64,000 bases of DNA. Origin: Hevea brasiliensis. Its lineage: Eukaryota; Streptophyta; Magnoliopsida; Malpighiales; Euphorbiaceae. The stretch is taken from positions 33,495,823 to 33,559,822 of the forward strand of contig NC_079510.1 of the NCBI RefSeq assembly GCF_030052815.1. Direction: 5' to 3'. Below the pieces are notes generated by a model, which had not been told where the DNA came from, searched no databases, and saw only the letters and a list, made by a program, of their open reading frames with translations. Both the position numbers and the translations under genes were made by a program. Shown here in pieces: positions 1 to 12,160 of the stretch; the stretch's first letter is position 1, and each line of letters begins with the position of its first letter.

Positions 1-3000
1 TGCCAAGTTATGCCAAGTTTTTGAAGGAGATTCTTTCCAACAAGAGAAGGCTAGAAGATTATGACACCATCAACTTGGGAGAGCAATGCAGTGCTATAAT
101 TCAGAAAAAGTTACCTCCCAAACTCAAAGATCCGGGTGTGTTTTCCATCCCTTGTCATATTGGTGATAATTGTGTGGCAAATGCTTTATGTGACCTTGGA
201 GCTAGCGTCAGCCTAATGCCTCTTTCAATATATGAGAAGTTGAATATGGGAGAATTGAAGCCCACAAACATGTATCTTTCATTAGCTGACCGTTCAATTA
301 AGTATCCGGAAGGCATTCTTGAAAATGTGCCTATCAAGGTTGGGAAATTCTACATTCCGGTGGATTTTGTCATTTTAGATATGGAAGAAGACACAAAAGT
401 TCCTATCTTATTGGGAAGACCCTTTTTGGCAACAGCTGGTGCATTAATTGATGTAAAGGGTGAGCAATTGACACTTAGAGTGGGAGATGATCAAATGATA
501 TTCAACATCAATCCAGCCATGAAAAGGAAACATGAAGAAGTTGAGTCTTGTTTGCGGGTAGACATTATTGATGAGATTGTTCAAGAGCATTTCAGACAAA
601 GCTATCCACAAGACCCACTTGAAAATTGCTTAGTCCATGGTGGGAGCATTGATGATGATAATCACAACATGGCTATTTTTGCACAACACTTGGAGAGCTC
701 TCCACCACATCCTGAAGCCACAATTTTTCAACTTGAAGGAGTACAAAATCTGGAGATCAAACCACCATCATTAAAGGTAGAGGATGCCCCAAAGGTAGAT
801 CTTAAACCTCTTCCTTCCAACCTCAGGTATGCTTTTCTTGGACCAAATGAAACATATCCTGTTATAATTAATGCATCATTGACTAATATTGAGATTGACA
901 AATTGTTGAGAGTTTTGAGAGAATATAGAAGAGTTTTGGGTTATGCAATTGATGATATAAAGGGAATTAGTCCAACAGTTTGTATGCATAGGATTTTCCT
1001 TGAGCCAAATAGTAAACCTTCCATTGAACACCAAAGAAGATTGAATCCTACAATGAAGGATGTTGTGAAAAAGGAAATCCTAAAATTACTAGCTGCTGGA
1101 ATTATTTACCCTATTTCTGACAGTGAGTGGGTTAGTCCTGTGCATGTTGTACCAAAGAAAGGTGGGGTGACAGTTGTTAAAAATGAAAATAATGAATTGA
1201 TACCCACTAGAACTGTTACAGGTTGGAGAATGTGCATAGACTATAGGAAGTTGAACAATGCTACAAGAAAAGACCATTTTCCCCTTCCTTTTATGGATCA
1301 AATGTTAGAGAGATTAGCCAAGCATTCATTCTTTTGTTACTTAGATGGATATTCTGGTTTCTTTCAAATTCCAATCCATCCTGATGACCAAGAAAAAACT
1401 ACCTTTACCTGTCCCTATGGCACCTTTGCCTATCGAAGGATGCCATTCGGATTGTGTAATGCGCCTGGCACATTTCAAAGGTGCATGATGGCCATTTTTT
1501 CTGATTTTATTGAAGAAATTATGGAGGTCTTCATGGATGACTTTTCAGTATATGGTACTAATTTTGATTCATGCTTGACTAATTTGTCTAAAATCTTGCA
1601 GAGATGTGCTGATAATGATCTGGTGTTGAATTGGGAGAAATGCCACTTTATGGTCCAAGAGGGGATCGTTTTAGGGCATTTGATCTCAAATAGGGGAATT
1701 GAAGTGGATAGAGCTAAAATAGAAATTATTGAAAAAATGCCCCCTCCAACCACTGTCAAAGGAGTGCGGAGTTTCCTTGGACATGCCGGGTTTTACCGGC
1801 GATTTATTCAGGATTTTTCTAAACTTGCTAAACCCTTAACAAATCTTTTGAATCATGATGTTAAATTTGATTTTAATCAAGATTGTATGGTTGCTTTTTG
1901 CAGGTTGAAGACGGCATTGACAACGGCTCCTATCATGCAACCCTCGGATTGGACTTTGCCATTCGAAATCATGTGTGATGCAAGCGAGTTTGCTGTTGGA
2001 GCTGTCCTTGGCCAGCGAAAAGATAGAAAACCTTATGCCATTTACTATGCAAGCCGAACCCTTGATGAAGCCCAAGTCAATTACGCCACAACTGAAAAGG
2101 AGTTCCTTGCGGTAGTATTTGCACTCAATAAATTTCGTTCTTATTTGGTCAACTCAAAGGTAATTGTTTTCACTGATCATGCAGCAATAAAGTATTTAAT
2201 GAGCAAGAAAGAAGCTAAATCTAGGTTGATTAGATGGATATTGTTACTTCAAGAATTTGATTTGGAAATAAGAGATAAAAAGGGTGTTGAGAATGTGGTG
2301 GCTGATCACCTTTCTAGGATGAAAACTGAAAATAAAGATGATGAAGTTGTGCCAATTGATGAGTTTTTCATGAATGAGCAATTGTATGTGTTGAATTCTG
2401 CACTTCCATGGTTTGCTGATATTGTGAATTTCTTGTCTTGTGGTGTCTTGCCACCTGATTTATCTTGGCAGCAAAAGAAAAGATTCTTGCATGATGTTAA
2501 ATTTTATTCTTGGGAAGAACCTCTTTTGTTTAGGAGATGCAATGATGGAATAATTAGAAGATGTATACCAGAGGAAGAAATACATGATGTTATTTACCAT
2601 TGTCATTCCTCTGAATATGGTGGTCATTTTAGTGTCTCAAAAACTGTTGAAAAAGTCTTGACATCAGGTTTCTATTGGCCTAAAATGTTTAAACATGTGA
2701 GAAATTTTGTAAGCAAGTGTGATAGGTGCCAAAGGGTAGGCAACATTTCCAAAAGAGATGAGATGCCCCAACAATCCATATTAGAAGTTGAATTATTTGA
2801 TGTGTGGGGAATTGATTTCATGGGGCCATTTCCATCTTCTTATGGAAATAAATATATCTTGGTAGGGGTGGACTATGTATCTAAATGGGTAGAAGCTATT
2901 GCTACACCTACCAATGATGCAAAAGTTGTGGTGAAATTTCTAAAAAAATTTGTTTTGACCAGGTTTGGTGCCCCACGTGCCATAATTAGTGATGGTGGTA

Positions 3001-3692
3001 GCCATTTTTGCAACCACCAATTTGAAAAATTGATGAGAAAATATGGGGTAAAGCATAGGATTGCCACACCATATCACCCTCAAACAAATGGCCAAGTAGA
3101 AATCACAAATAGAGAAATCAAGCAAATCTTGGAGAAAACTGTCAATAAGTCCAGAAAAGATTGGTCCCTTAAATTAGATGACACTCTTTGGGCATATAGA
3201 ACAGCATTTAAAACCCCCATAGGAACTACACCTTATAGGTTAGTTTTTGGGAAATCATGCCATTTGCCCGTAGAATTAGAACATAAAGCTTATTGGGCTA
3301 TAAGAGCAATCAATTTTGATTTACAAGCTGCTGGACACAAAAGACTTTTGCAACTTGATGAGTTAGAAGAATTGAGACTTGATGCTTATGAAAATGCTAA
3401 GATCTATAAAGAAAGAACAAAAAAATGGCATGATAAGCATATCAAGAAAAAGGACTTTAAAGAAGGAGATTTGGTTCTCTTATTCAATTCAAGGTTGAAA
3501 TTTTTTCCAGGAAAATTAAAATCAAGGTGGTCCGGCCCATTTAAAATTGTGAAAGTTTTACCTCATGGTGCTGTGGAAATTTTTGGTGAAAAATCTGGTA
3601 ATTTCAAGGTAAATGGACAAAGGTTGAGGCATTATTTAGCTGGTGAGCCAATTGAGAAAATAGCAACTTGCTATCTTTCTCATTCTCCATGA
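1..3692 (+). CDS. Gypsy polyprotein: protease, reverse transcriptase, RNase H, integrase (5' partial)
   Basis: Polyprotein that copies and integrates the retroelement. The frame is open from base 3, so the true start lies to the left. Numbering residues from base 21, the aspartic protease motif is DLGA (58-61), the variant usual in plant Athila elements instead of DTGA. The reverse transcriptase finger/palm region (CIDYRKLN, then FMDD at about 504-507) is followed by RNase H (CDAS, TTEKE and TDHAAIKYL, about 650-727), the HHCC zinc module of integrase (about 858-907) and the integrase core with its three acidic residues in [16 protein letters not shown] and GQVEITNRE. The C-terminal module (RWSGPFKI) ends without a chromodomain. 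There are no stops or frameshifts in 1,223 codons, the only intact long reading frame in the window. Confidence 0.93.
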   Translation, partial: PSYAKFLKEILSNKRRLEDYDTINLGEQCSAIIQKKLPPKLKDPGVFSIPCHIGDNCVANALCDLGASVSLMPLSIYEKLNMGELKPTNMYLSLADRSIKYPEGILENVPIKVGKFYIPVDFVILDMEEDTKVPILLGRPFLATAGALIDVKGEQLTLRVGDDQMIFNINPAMKRKHEEVESCLRVDIIDEIVQEHFRQSYPQDPLENCLVHGGSIDDDNHNMAIFAQHLESSPPHPEATIFQLEGVQNLEIKPPSLKVEDAPKVDLKPLPSNLRYAFLGPNETYPVIINASLTNIEIDKLLRVLREYRRVLGYAIDDIKGISPTVCMHRIFLEPNSKPSIEHQRRLNPTMKDVVKKEILKLLAAGIIYPISDSEWVSPVHVVPKKGGVTVVKNENNELIPTRTVTGWRMCIDYRKLNNATRKDHFPLPFMDQMLERLAKHSFFCYLDGYSGFFQIPIHPDDQEKTTFTCPYGTFAYRRMPFGLCNAPGTFQRCMMAIFSDFIEEIMEVFMDDFSVYGTNFDSCLTNLSKILQRCADNDLVLNWEKCHFMVQEGIVLGHLISNRGIEVDRAKIEIIEKMPPPTTVKGVRSFLGHAGFYRRFIQDFSKLAKPLTNLLNHDVKFDFNQDCMVAFCRLKTALTTAPIMQPSDWTLPFEIMCDASEFAVGAVLGQRKDRKPYAIYYASRTLDEAQVNYATTEKEFLAVVFALNKFRSYLVNSKVIVFTDHAAIKYLMSKKEAKSRLIRWILLLQEFDLEIRDKKGVENVVADHLSRMKTENKDDEVVPIDEFFMNEQLYVLNSALPWFADIVNFLSCGVLPPDLSWQQKKRFLHDVKFYSWEEPLLFRRCNDGIIRRCIPEEEIHDVIYHCHSSEYGGHFSVSKTVEKVLTSGFYWPKMFKHVRNFVSKCDRCQRVGNISKRDEMPQQSILEVELFDVWGIDFMGPFPSSYGNKYILVGVDYVSKWVEAIATPTNDAKVVVKFLKKFVLTRFGAPRAIISDGGSHFCNHQFEKLMRKYGVKHRIATPYHPQTNGQVEITNREIKQILEKTVNKSRKDWSLKLDDTLWAYRTAFKTPIGTTPYRLVFGKSCHLPVELEHKAYWAIRAINFDLQAAGHKRLLQLDELEELRLDAYENAKIYKERTKKWHDKHIKKKDFKEGDLVLLFNSRLKFFPGKLKSRWSGPFKIVKVLPHGAVEIFGEKSGNFKVNGQRLRHYLAGEPIEKIATCYLSHSP

Positions 3693-5858
3693 AATTTTGA
3701 GTAAGTATGGTCAAGCTAAAGACCTAAACTTAGCATTTTTGTGCATAACTCCCAATTTTTCTTTCATTTGTTTTAAGTTTTTTTTTCTATACTCCTTATT
3801 CAGAGTTTAACATTGTTCTAATTTCCTTGTGCAGATGGGATGCAATGCATTGCAAGCAAATGAGCATAAAAAAAAATAATAATAAAAAAAAAAAAAAAAG
3901 ATTTCATGTCTTTATTTTCGTTGCTTAATTAATTCGTATTTTGAACTTATTTAGTTAATATTTTGCTTGTGTTGTTTTTCTTTTACTTGAACCGTTTACT
4001 TATTCAGTTTCTTTTTAGTTCCTCATAAAATACAATTTTTATATCTTTAGTACATCGCTCACTTGCTTTGATTTGCTATTTCGGATTTACACTTGATGGT
4101 TTCATTTTTGAGCTTAACTTCCTATTTCAACTTTTTGAGTTTAATTGATTTAATGGATTCCATTGCACTGTTTCTTTTGTAATGAGTGCAGCAGCTGTCC
4201 AAATTTTATTTAATTAAATTGGCTGCACTTCAATGAGGTAACACTTCTTATCTCAGCTTGTGTCACTTTCAACACAAGTTGTGCTATCGCTTATGCAACA
4301 GGGTAATAATTTCTCTATGCACATATAGCCAAATTATCCCATTCCTTGCACATTTTTAGCATTGAGGACAATGTTCATTCTGAGTATGGGGGAGAGGGTA
4401 AATTTTTTGCAAAAATTATTTTTCCTTTTTCATTTGCATATAGTGACACACTCATTACTTCATACTTGTACATATTCACATATATACACTGCATATAGCT
4501 TCATATATACTTAGTACTTAATTGCATATAGGTTGACTATACATTTATACACTCATGCATTTCATTCATTCATTCACAATTTTTGGATTTTTAAACCAGT
4601 CTTTGAATTCCATAAGCCACTTATTCAAGCAATCCAACTTGCCTTTAGATGGTTAGTGGAATGAAAGTTCCAATGGTACAAAGTCTTAAGCATTATTCTT
4701 TCTCTTACTTAATAGCTGAAAATTAATACATTCATCTAGGTATACAGATTCTGATTAGTTATTTTGAGTTTTGAGTGTCTAGATAAGCCTTTAAGGAAGA
4801 AAATGGTCATTGTCGTCTCACCATTCCTAGAACAAGCATCTTAGATCTTTCAAAGCGAAATTTTTAACTTGCATTTGATAAGAATATGATTTAGGCATTT
4901 CTTCATATTTTAAACCTCACATTTAGCCTTAACCTACCTTAATTTCATTTTAACCCTTGCAAACCCCCTTGAACCTTAAATCCCTAATTTCTTTGGAACC
5001 CAAATCATTTACCTAGCCATTAAACCTAAACACTACCACCTATTATGAGAATAATATTTTAGCAATTAAGTGCATAAAAAAAAAAAAAAAAAAACTTGGA
5101 GGATTGAAACATCTTGAAAAGTGCTAGAGTAATTGTGAAAAGTTGATAAAAAAAAATAAATAAATAGTCACAAAAATATCCCAAAGGTAATTTTGGGTGT
5201 GACGTGAAATAGGGACACATACAAAATAAAAAAATATATTATAAAAGTAGTCCCTTTATTGTGTTAGCACTTAAGATGCATTGTGAATTTCTTTCCTCTT
5301 GATAAAAAAAAAAATTAGTATTATAAAAAAAAAAAAATGGATGCACTTTGAGTTTCATGGTTAATATTATTCTCATATTTTGTTTACCTTATTCCCTTTC
5401 TTTGTTAACCACAATCTTACCCTATTAGACCCCATTACAACCCTTAAAAAGACCTAATGATTCTTTGAAAAATGCTTGTTACATTAGTAGAGTTAGATCT
5501 TTTATGCTTGCATATGGGTTTGGCAATATAATCTTCCATACATTACTCACCATCCATTTGAGACATATTGGCTATCTATTTCATTTAGGTTTGTTTTGGC
5601 ACAATTGACTCTTGTAGCTGGTTGGTATTTGTTGCTTGGGTTGATTGGTTAATTCTTAGCTATTCTGTAATAGTTGAGAGTGCTTGCTTCATTCTTTGTG
5701 CTTTTGCTGGTGGGAATTTGGAATGTTGGTGGCTAGAGGTAAGTTGGTAGTTTGGATTAGTGAATTTTGTGTTTTCAAAGACTGATTCTATTCCCTTCCA
5801 AATGAGTTTCAATGAAATTTTGCTTGAGGACAAGCAAGAGTTTGAGTATGGGGGAATT
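3693..5858 (+). other. Non-coding 3' internal region of the Athila-like element
   Basis: AT-rich, with A-tracts near 3869-3900, 5078-5094 and 5305-5335. No env-like reading frame longer than about 80 codons is present, although Athila elements often have one here. A pyrimidine-rich stretch followed by CAG/ATG at about 3825-3838 looks like a splice acceptor, but the frame after it closes within 15 codons. An internal purine block at 4382-4397 resembles the true polypurine tract (see findings). Confidence 0.6.
5844..5858 (+). promoter_or_regulatory. Polypurine tract of the Athila-like element
   Basis: GAGTATGGGGGAATT lies directly before the TGATGCATGC that opens the LTR. This is the expected place for plus-strand priming in reverse transcription. 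Confidence 0.75.
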
Positions 5859-7480
5859 TGATGCATGCATTTTAGATCATCATTTAGGAGTAATTTTTGC
5901 ACATAATTTACCCTTGTTCATAGCCATTATTATAGATATTAGTATATATTTAGTCAATTTTACAATTTTCACGTTTCTTAGTTTAATTTTTGAATTTATT
6001 TGCTTTGTAGGATAAATCTGGAGAAATTTGATGAATTTTGATCAGAATAGCCATTTGGAGGAGATTAAAGTCGAAATGCAAAAATTTTGAAGTTGAGTTA
6101 AAAATGGCCGAGAGCGACACAACCTGCAGCACAACCAAATTAGCTTATGTCGAAGGTTGTGTCGATCGTCAGATATTCACACCGAGAACGACACAACCCG
6201 CGACACAACCGACTCGGCTTATGTCGTTTTTACTGGAAAATTGTTGACGTGGCATTTCCGTTACTCCAGCTTTTTACCTCACCTTTTCTGGATCCTTCCC
6301 CCTTTTACCCATTCTAGAACAGTCCCTTAGCCTATATAAAGACCCATTTTATCACTTTCTTTCGATATATAGAGAGCAAGGGAGTCATTTTCGGTAAAAG
6401 TGAGAAAGAGAGAAAGAGGAGCATTTTCTGCATTTTCTGCATCTTCTTCCAGCAGCAGCAAGGATCACGTTTCTGCACTTTTCTGCAGAGATCCTGCTGC
6501 AAATCTGCTGGGTTTTTCTACCCCTTTTAGTTTACATTTCCATTATTTCTTCATTTCTTCATTTGGGTTTGTCTTTAAACAATGATTTGTGAGTAGTTTA
6601 TTGAGATTCTAGAGATAGGTTTGTAAATATTGATTTGTTTTGTGGTTTTGAACTGATTTAGCCATTTAAATGAATATTGTTATATTTTGATTTATTGCTT
6701 GTGTGCTTATTTCCTTGCTTGATGAATGGGCCCTCATTAAGTTAAGTTTTAATCCTTAATAGATGGACTGAAAAGTGAATATTGGGGATGGATAATCTTG
6801 CAATAAACTTTATTTTCTTGGTGTTAGAAATAAGCTAAGAAGATTAAGGGGAACTTTCCAAAAATCAATTAGAGCATTAATTGAGTTTTTGTTAGATTTG
6901 AAATACCGTGAAAACAGGGTTTGATTTAATGAAAACCAATTTTGAGATGCTTGAAAAAGGTTTCAAAAATTTAAGAATTGATTTCCCTCAAAATTGCAAT
7001 TCTCATGTGTTTGGCTAAATTAGGGAAAAATCACATGCAAACAATATTGAAAATTCAATCTCTAGAATCAATTTAATTTTCATTGAATTTAGATTTAAAT
7101 CCTCCAAATCTCATAAATAGCAATTTCAATTTAAATCCAATATCTAGAATTACTTTATTTTTTTTTAGATTTAATTCTTCTTAATTTCATAAATAGAAAT
7201 TTCAAATTAATTTTTGGTAATCTAGTTTAATTAATTTTAGTTAATTGATTGATTTAGCTTTAATTCCTCAAATACCAATTTTAATTCCAAATTTCATTTT
7301 ACATCTTTAATTTTTGTCTTAATTTTAATTTTTAGATTTTATTTTTAATATCTTTTAATTTTTGTCATTCTAATTTGCTTATACTTTTATTTCCAATTTA
7401 AGCACAATTCCCTGTGGGATCGATATCAATTTTTAAAACTATACTACTGTGACCCGTGCACTTGCGGACACACCGTATCA
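5859..7480 (+). repeat. 3' LTR of the Athila-like element
   Basis: About 1.6 kb, starting TGATGCATGC just after the polypurine tract and ending near ACACCGTATCA. It holds a TATA box, a CTGCA-rich leader (about 6420-6510), and the conserved terminal block CCCTGTGGGATCGATA (about 7410) plus GACCCGTGCACTTGCGG (about 7450). The left boundary is firm. The right boundary could be 7480 or 7482. Confidence 0.8.
6333..6340 (+). promoter_or_regulatory. TATA box of the Athila-like LTR promoter
   Basis: TATATAAA in a locally GC-richer stretch (CCTTAGCCTATATAAAGACCC), mid-LTR, as expected for the U3/R boundary. Transcription would start about 30 bases downstream, near 6365-6375. Confidence 0.65.
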
Positions 7481-8430
7481 CATTACCATATATATAAAGG
7501 AAATTGTGATTTTACAATTTAAAAAAAATATTAATAAAAAAAATAATCGAATTTCTTCAAAATGGTTTACTTAAAATAATATCCAAATAAAAAAATTAGA
7601 AAAGATAATTATATTTTAAAATTTTTTCACTTTTTAAATCTGATCAATAAAAATTTATTCATTAAAATATTTGGTAATTAAATATTTTAAAATTATAAAA
7701 ATAATTCTGGGTATTAAATAATTGTAGACCGACAAAGTGTGAAAATTTTGACTATTTCACAACATTAAAGGGTACTTTCATACTTGAATTGATAAAGAGA
7801 AGCTGAATTGACTATTCTGGTCTTTCGCACAATTGAATAACAAATGAAGCGTCTTTCCTTTTCCTTGACGTGCGGAATAATAGAGACAGTGCCACGTGAA
7901 TTTGGGACATAGACCAATTAACGCATTTTACACACTTAAGTCTTTTAGTTTTTACATTGAAATGTTTCATGGGCTTAATCAATACATTTCTCAATTTAAA
8001 ATATAAATAAAGGAGATTCTATTTCTGAATAGCTTGATTAGTCTTTTGAAATCTCATATATTATGGAGAACGTGCATAGGATATAAAATTTAGCATGTTT
8101 TAATAAAATTATTATTTTTTATTATCAAATGGTACGTAATTTCTATGTCTTATGTGTACGCTTATGTTATTAATTAATTAAAAAAAATGTCTTTTCTTTT
8201 AATTGAAGGAGATTGATTATATGGGATGATGATATCCAAATCTTAGCATTCACTATATAATTTTACATTTAATGCTAAATTAAGACGTTAATTATCTTAA
8301 ATTTAAGTGTATATAGTAATACAAGAGAAACCAAATTTTAATATGATTAATCTATTTTTTTTTAAATAGGAAATATATTTTATTAATTGGAAATAGAGAG
8401 TACAAATCAAACATATTATATTTTTATATA
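7481..8430. other. AT-rich intergenic DNA, no gene seen
   Basis: No reading frame with recognisable similarity, no RNA gene and no clear repeat boundary. Short phrases near 7735-7760 (AAAGTGTGAAAATTTTGAC) resemble sequence upstream of the MMP genes (near 26150 and 48175), but too weakly for a call. Confidence 0.5.
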
Positions 8431-9092
8431 GGAAAAATTATTATTTAATCTCTATATTTTAATGAAGTTAATTACTTAGTCTTGTATTCTAAAAAATATC
8501 CCATTTAATCGCTATATTTTGACTCCGTTAAAATCTGTAATCCCTCTGTCAAATTTTTTATTAGACAATGGATTTTAATATTAATTAAATTACTATTTAG
8601 TCTTTCTATTTTAATGAAACTAATTATTTACTCCTTATATTTTGAAAAATACTACTATTTAGTCCCTCTATTTTAGTAAAACTAATTAGTTAGTTCTTAT
8701 TTTTTTAAAAAATAAAATATGTTGGAAAAAATTTTCCTAGATTAAAATAAAAATTTTATTATATAGAGAATAAATCTGAATTTACTTTTTTTATAATTTA
8801 TTGTCAATCTAAGAAAACTTATTAACTTTTTTATGTGGATAACTAATATCATTTTCTATCAAAAGATGAAAATCATAGAGAGAAAAAGGGAGAGAAGGGT
8901 GTGAGTATAGAGGTGAAGAAACATGAGGAGAGAGAAATAAGAGAGAAAGGGTTAGGATAATTTGGATATAAAAAAAAATCAGAAGAACCAAAGAGTTAAT
9001 AGAACTAAATTACATGGATTAATTAATGTGCTTTTCAAAATCCATAGACCAATTAATTAGTTTCAATGAAATAAAAAAGCTAAATAATAGTT

Positions 9093-9518
9093 TGACTGGC
9101 ATTGATTAACAAAGAAATTAACAGTGGAATTAAATAGTTTAACGAATTAAAATTAAGGACACAAGCATCAAGAACAACGTGGCACCGATCTATCAAGAAC
9201 GGTCAACTTATTTCATTCAAATATCATAATCAATACAATGAAATAGGGATTCCTCACATTCACTTGTAGGTAGGGGGGAAACCTACAAGCATTGAAGGAA
9301 TAGGGACTCACCAACCGGTGACTGTCGGGCCCAGCACTTGCCAACTAGTCACTCCCCCCTAAAGAGCATTAGGAACACAATGAGGTGTGACAGGAGGAGA
9401 CATCAATATGCTTGAGTCATCATACCCCAAAATTACATAAATAGAAAATAATTACAAAATATCCCCTTTAGTCCCTGAAATTTACATATTACTACTTAAA
9501 CTTTCTAACCCCTTTACA
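9093..9518 (-). repeat. 3' LTR of a chromovirus remnant
   Basis: Read on the minus strand, the LTR opens TGTAAAGGGG directly after a purine tract (about 9519-9532, AGTGGGGGAGAA) and closes near CCAGTCA at 9093. The purine tract is preceded by the phrase GAGGACGTTGACTGTTCAAG, typical just upstream of plant chromovirus LTRs. No second LTR is found, so the element is truncated at its 5' end. The outer boundary at 9093 is approximate. Confidence 0.6.
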
Positions 9519-9539
9519 TTCTCCCCCACTTGAACAGTC

Positions 9540-10608
9540 AACGTCCTCGTCGACTAAGCTTATGGCAACTCTTCAATCTTCTGTGCATGTGGTTGTAAGA
9601 TACGCGATGGGATACTGCCTCATTAAAAAACCTTGACCAAGTAAAACCCAGTGGGAAAAAACCTTGGTGAAGGAAAAAGAGTGCAGTGCGTATTTACAAC
9701 CAGGATTGCACTTGCAAGAACTCTCCACTGTACTGCCTTTGTGGTTGGATGTCTGTTTCTAATTTGATGAGGTACTCCTTGTATGCCCCCGGACGGGTGG
9801 TTTGTGACTTGCTCGATTGGATTTCTTCTACAGCTCTGGTGGATTTATCATGGCTAGGATCTATCTCTTTTGCATAGTGTTACTTTATACTAGTAGCATG
9901 GCAAAGTGACTGAATCTTCATCCATTTTGATAACTCTGCTCTGCAAGTTAGCTGGTCGACCCTAATAATCAGTGACCTTGGCTTCTTATCCTTGTGAATT
10001 AGTCTCTTATTTTGATTGCGAAGGAGGTGTAGTTGGTCTGGTAGTCGTATAATCATCATTTGATCTTCAGCTTGCGATTCTTGTGGTTGTTGGTTTTCAA
10101 TTGCCCAATCCTTCATCTGATTTGATGCTTGTTCTAATTGGACCCTTGCCTTCTCTCCATCTTGATCCCACTCCTTTATGAAGTAGGATGTGGTGTGGTC
10201 TCTACTCTGTTGGGATTCATAGCTTAGGAAGTTGACTTGCGTCTTTCGGAACACCTGGTTTGCTATAATGCAACAAGTAGCCAAAGTATTTGTTAGTCTA
10301 AAAGGCATAACAAGAAGTTTATAGTTATCATACCAAGTCACAATAATGATTTCATGTTTGTCTCTTGTACATGTTGGTTCCATATTTTTAGCACTCCTTG
10401 TGAGCTGAAGAGAGGCTATCAATTTCTTTTCACAAATGGGATTAAAGTTTTTCGGGACGATACAAGGTTTATCCCCCATCAATAGGAGACAGTATGCTAT
10501 TGGAATGGGGATGGCCTGTGCTTTCTTCAGAAATTCCATCCCAATCACCACATCAAAATCATCGAGAGGGATTACTGTAAAATCAATCTCACCATTCCAA
10601 GACCCCAT
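9540..10608 (-). pseudogene. Collapsed chromovirus pol: protease, RT scrap, integrase C-terminus, chromodomain trace
   Basis: A 242-codon frame (10608 to 9880) strings together pieces far apart in a normal pol. First comes the C-terminal half of the protease (PLDDFDVVIGMEFL), then a reverse transcriptase strip (LLVMPFRLTN, where LVMPFGLTN is usual), then the integrase C-terminal module (VQLEQASNQMKDWA, and later the WMKIQSLCHATSIK segment, normally PPWMKIHPVFHVS-like). Below 9880 another frame retains a chromodomain-like phrase (KEYLIKLETD). The protease active site, most of the reverse transcriptase, RNase H and the integrase core are missing. It is plainly non-functional, yet most of the junctions stay in one frame. 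Confidence 0.75.
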
Positions 10609-10680
10609 TGTATTTTTTAAAATAAAGAAACTAAATAGTTAGTTTCATTAATATATAGAGAGATTAAATTGTAATTTTCT

Positions 10681-11716
10681 CTTCTACATAAATGAAATTA
10701 ATCATTTATATAAAAAATTATGTAAAAAATTTGGAACATCCGATAATGTTGACTTTGCTTGTAGGTTGGTGTATACGTGGACTACAGACTATGCACTCCA
10801 CTCTTTGATTTGGCTCAATCAGATAACTTCCAAATCTAGATCTCAAACTGAAGAAAATATATGTATCTTGTAAATCACTCTTCCTTAAAAAAACAAAATT
10901 GCTCACAAACAAAAAACACATAACAATTACATTAAAAGAGAAAAATATATTAAAATTATGTACTCAAAATCTATCAATAAAGATAAAAATACAGGTTTAT
11001 TCGCTCAAAGTCTATCAATAATGATAGATTTACAGAGATATATTTAAAATTAATTCCAAATAGACACAGATTTGAGAGTCATTAAAAAAATATAAAAAAA
11101 TAGCAGAAAAAAAAATGATGAGTTGCTATATGAAAACACTCATAAGTGATTATCCAAAAAGGAAGAAAAAAGAAAGAAAAAGTGGAATGATTAGAAAAAT
11201 GGAGAGAAGATTAATCTAGTTAATTGATTTTTCTTCACTTATAAAAGTTTAAAGAGTGAAGATATTTTAAATTTAGAGTCTTTCTATCTTTTTTTTTTTT
11301 TTTTTTTTTTTTAAATTGATCTATCTATTCAATCATATATATGAATAAAGCGGAAGCGTGACTTGAGTGTTGGGGATGAAGAAACTTTGAGTGGGTGGAT
11401 TTGTGAAAGGGTTTGCAAAAGTTGGGCGCTTTAAAGAAGTGGGCAAGCATAGGTGACCGGCGAGACTGAAAGAGATGGGTTGAATTTGTGTGGAAATTAA
11501 TGGACAGCTTTCCAACTCATAAATTTTCTCTCTTTCCTTTCCCAAATCCTTTAACCATTAAATAAAAAATAATAATAAATAAAATCCTTTAACCGTGATT
11601 CATGCTCATTCCTCAAATTTCTTCTCATACTCAACCTGTCAGAATTTTTTTTTTCAAATTGCCTAATTTCTAAAAATATGAATTATGGAATTTTTTACAA
11701 TTTTTTTATTAATTAT
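10681..11716. other. AT-rich intergenic DNA, no gene seen
   Basis: Contains a T-tract (about 11289-11312) and purine-rich blocks near 11160-11210. No reading frame resembles a known protein. Confidence 0.5.
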
Positions 11717-12160
11717 GATAAAAATTAATATTAATATTTGTATTTTAACCGAACTAATTACTTGGTTTTTATAGTTTAAAAAATACAATATTTAATTTCT
11801 TTATTTTTAGTCTATGAGCTTTTTAGTCTCTCTTGTTAATTTTTTATTGATCAAGTTAATCAAAAGAGAGATATGTTAATAAACAGGTACTGAATTATTG
11901 ATATATTTAAAATTATTGAAACTAAATATATAATTATGCTATTTAAATTATAGGATTAAATAGTTGATATATTTAAAATTATGGATACTAAATAATTGCA
12001 TTATTTAAATTATAGTGACTGAATAGTTGACTTGGAAAAGATATATTTTAAGAACATGAGAGACTAAACAGTCCACTGACTAAAAAGTAGAGAGATTAAA
12101 TAGTATATTTTTCAAAATAAAAGATTTGTTAAAATACAAAGACTGATTAATAATTTTCCT
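11717..12160. mobile_element. Second long-TIR non-autonomous element, same family as 8431-10680
   Basis: The left arm (TTTGTATTTTAACCGAACTA, then a run ending TTTAGTCTATGAG) is mirrored by the right arm, which contains GAGACTAAACAGTCC, AGAGAGATTAAATAGTATAT and AAATACAAAGACTGATTAAT before TTTTCCTT. It is about 445 bp with no coding capacity. Ends are approximate and no target duplication was resolved. Confidence 0.45.

Larger units (their letters stand above)
1..7480 (+). mobile_element. Athila-like Ty3/gypsy retrotransposon, 3' portion
   Basis: The element enters from the left edge with its pol reading frame already open, so gag, primer site and 5' LTR lie outside the window. Seen here are a continuous pol (1-3692), about 2.2 kb of non-coding 3' internal DNA, a polypurine tract just before 5859, and one LTR to about 7480. 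Assignment to the Athila-like branch rests on the DLGA-type protease, the FMDD reverse transcriptase, the absence of a chromodomain, and an LTR ending in a conserved block (CCCTGTGGGATCGATA, then GACCCGTGCACTTGCGG). The target duplication cannot be tested because the 5' end is missing. An intact pol suggests a fairly recent insertion. Confidence 0.9.
8431..10680. mobile_element. Long-TIR non-autonomous DNA element, split by a chromovirus remnant
   Basis: The left end (from GGAAAAATTATTATTTAATC at 8431) is matched in inverted orientation by the block ending near 10680 (GAGAGATTAAATTGTAATTT). Related phrases (TTTAGTCCCTCTATTTTAGT and variants) recur in direct and inverted form at 8585-8700 and 9040-9092, so the termini are made of tandem sub-repeats. 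No transposase is present. The retroelement at 9093-10608 lies inside, near the right terminus. The superfamily is uncertain; a MULE-like or hAT-like MITE is possible. Confidence 0.5.

Noticed and set aside
6038..6247. Short frame in the Athila-like LTR with repeated ACACAACC words
   Set aside because: It lies in the U3 region of the LTR upstream of the TATA box, with no similarity to a protein.
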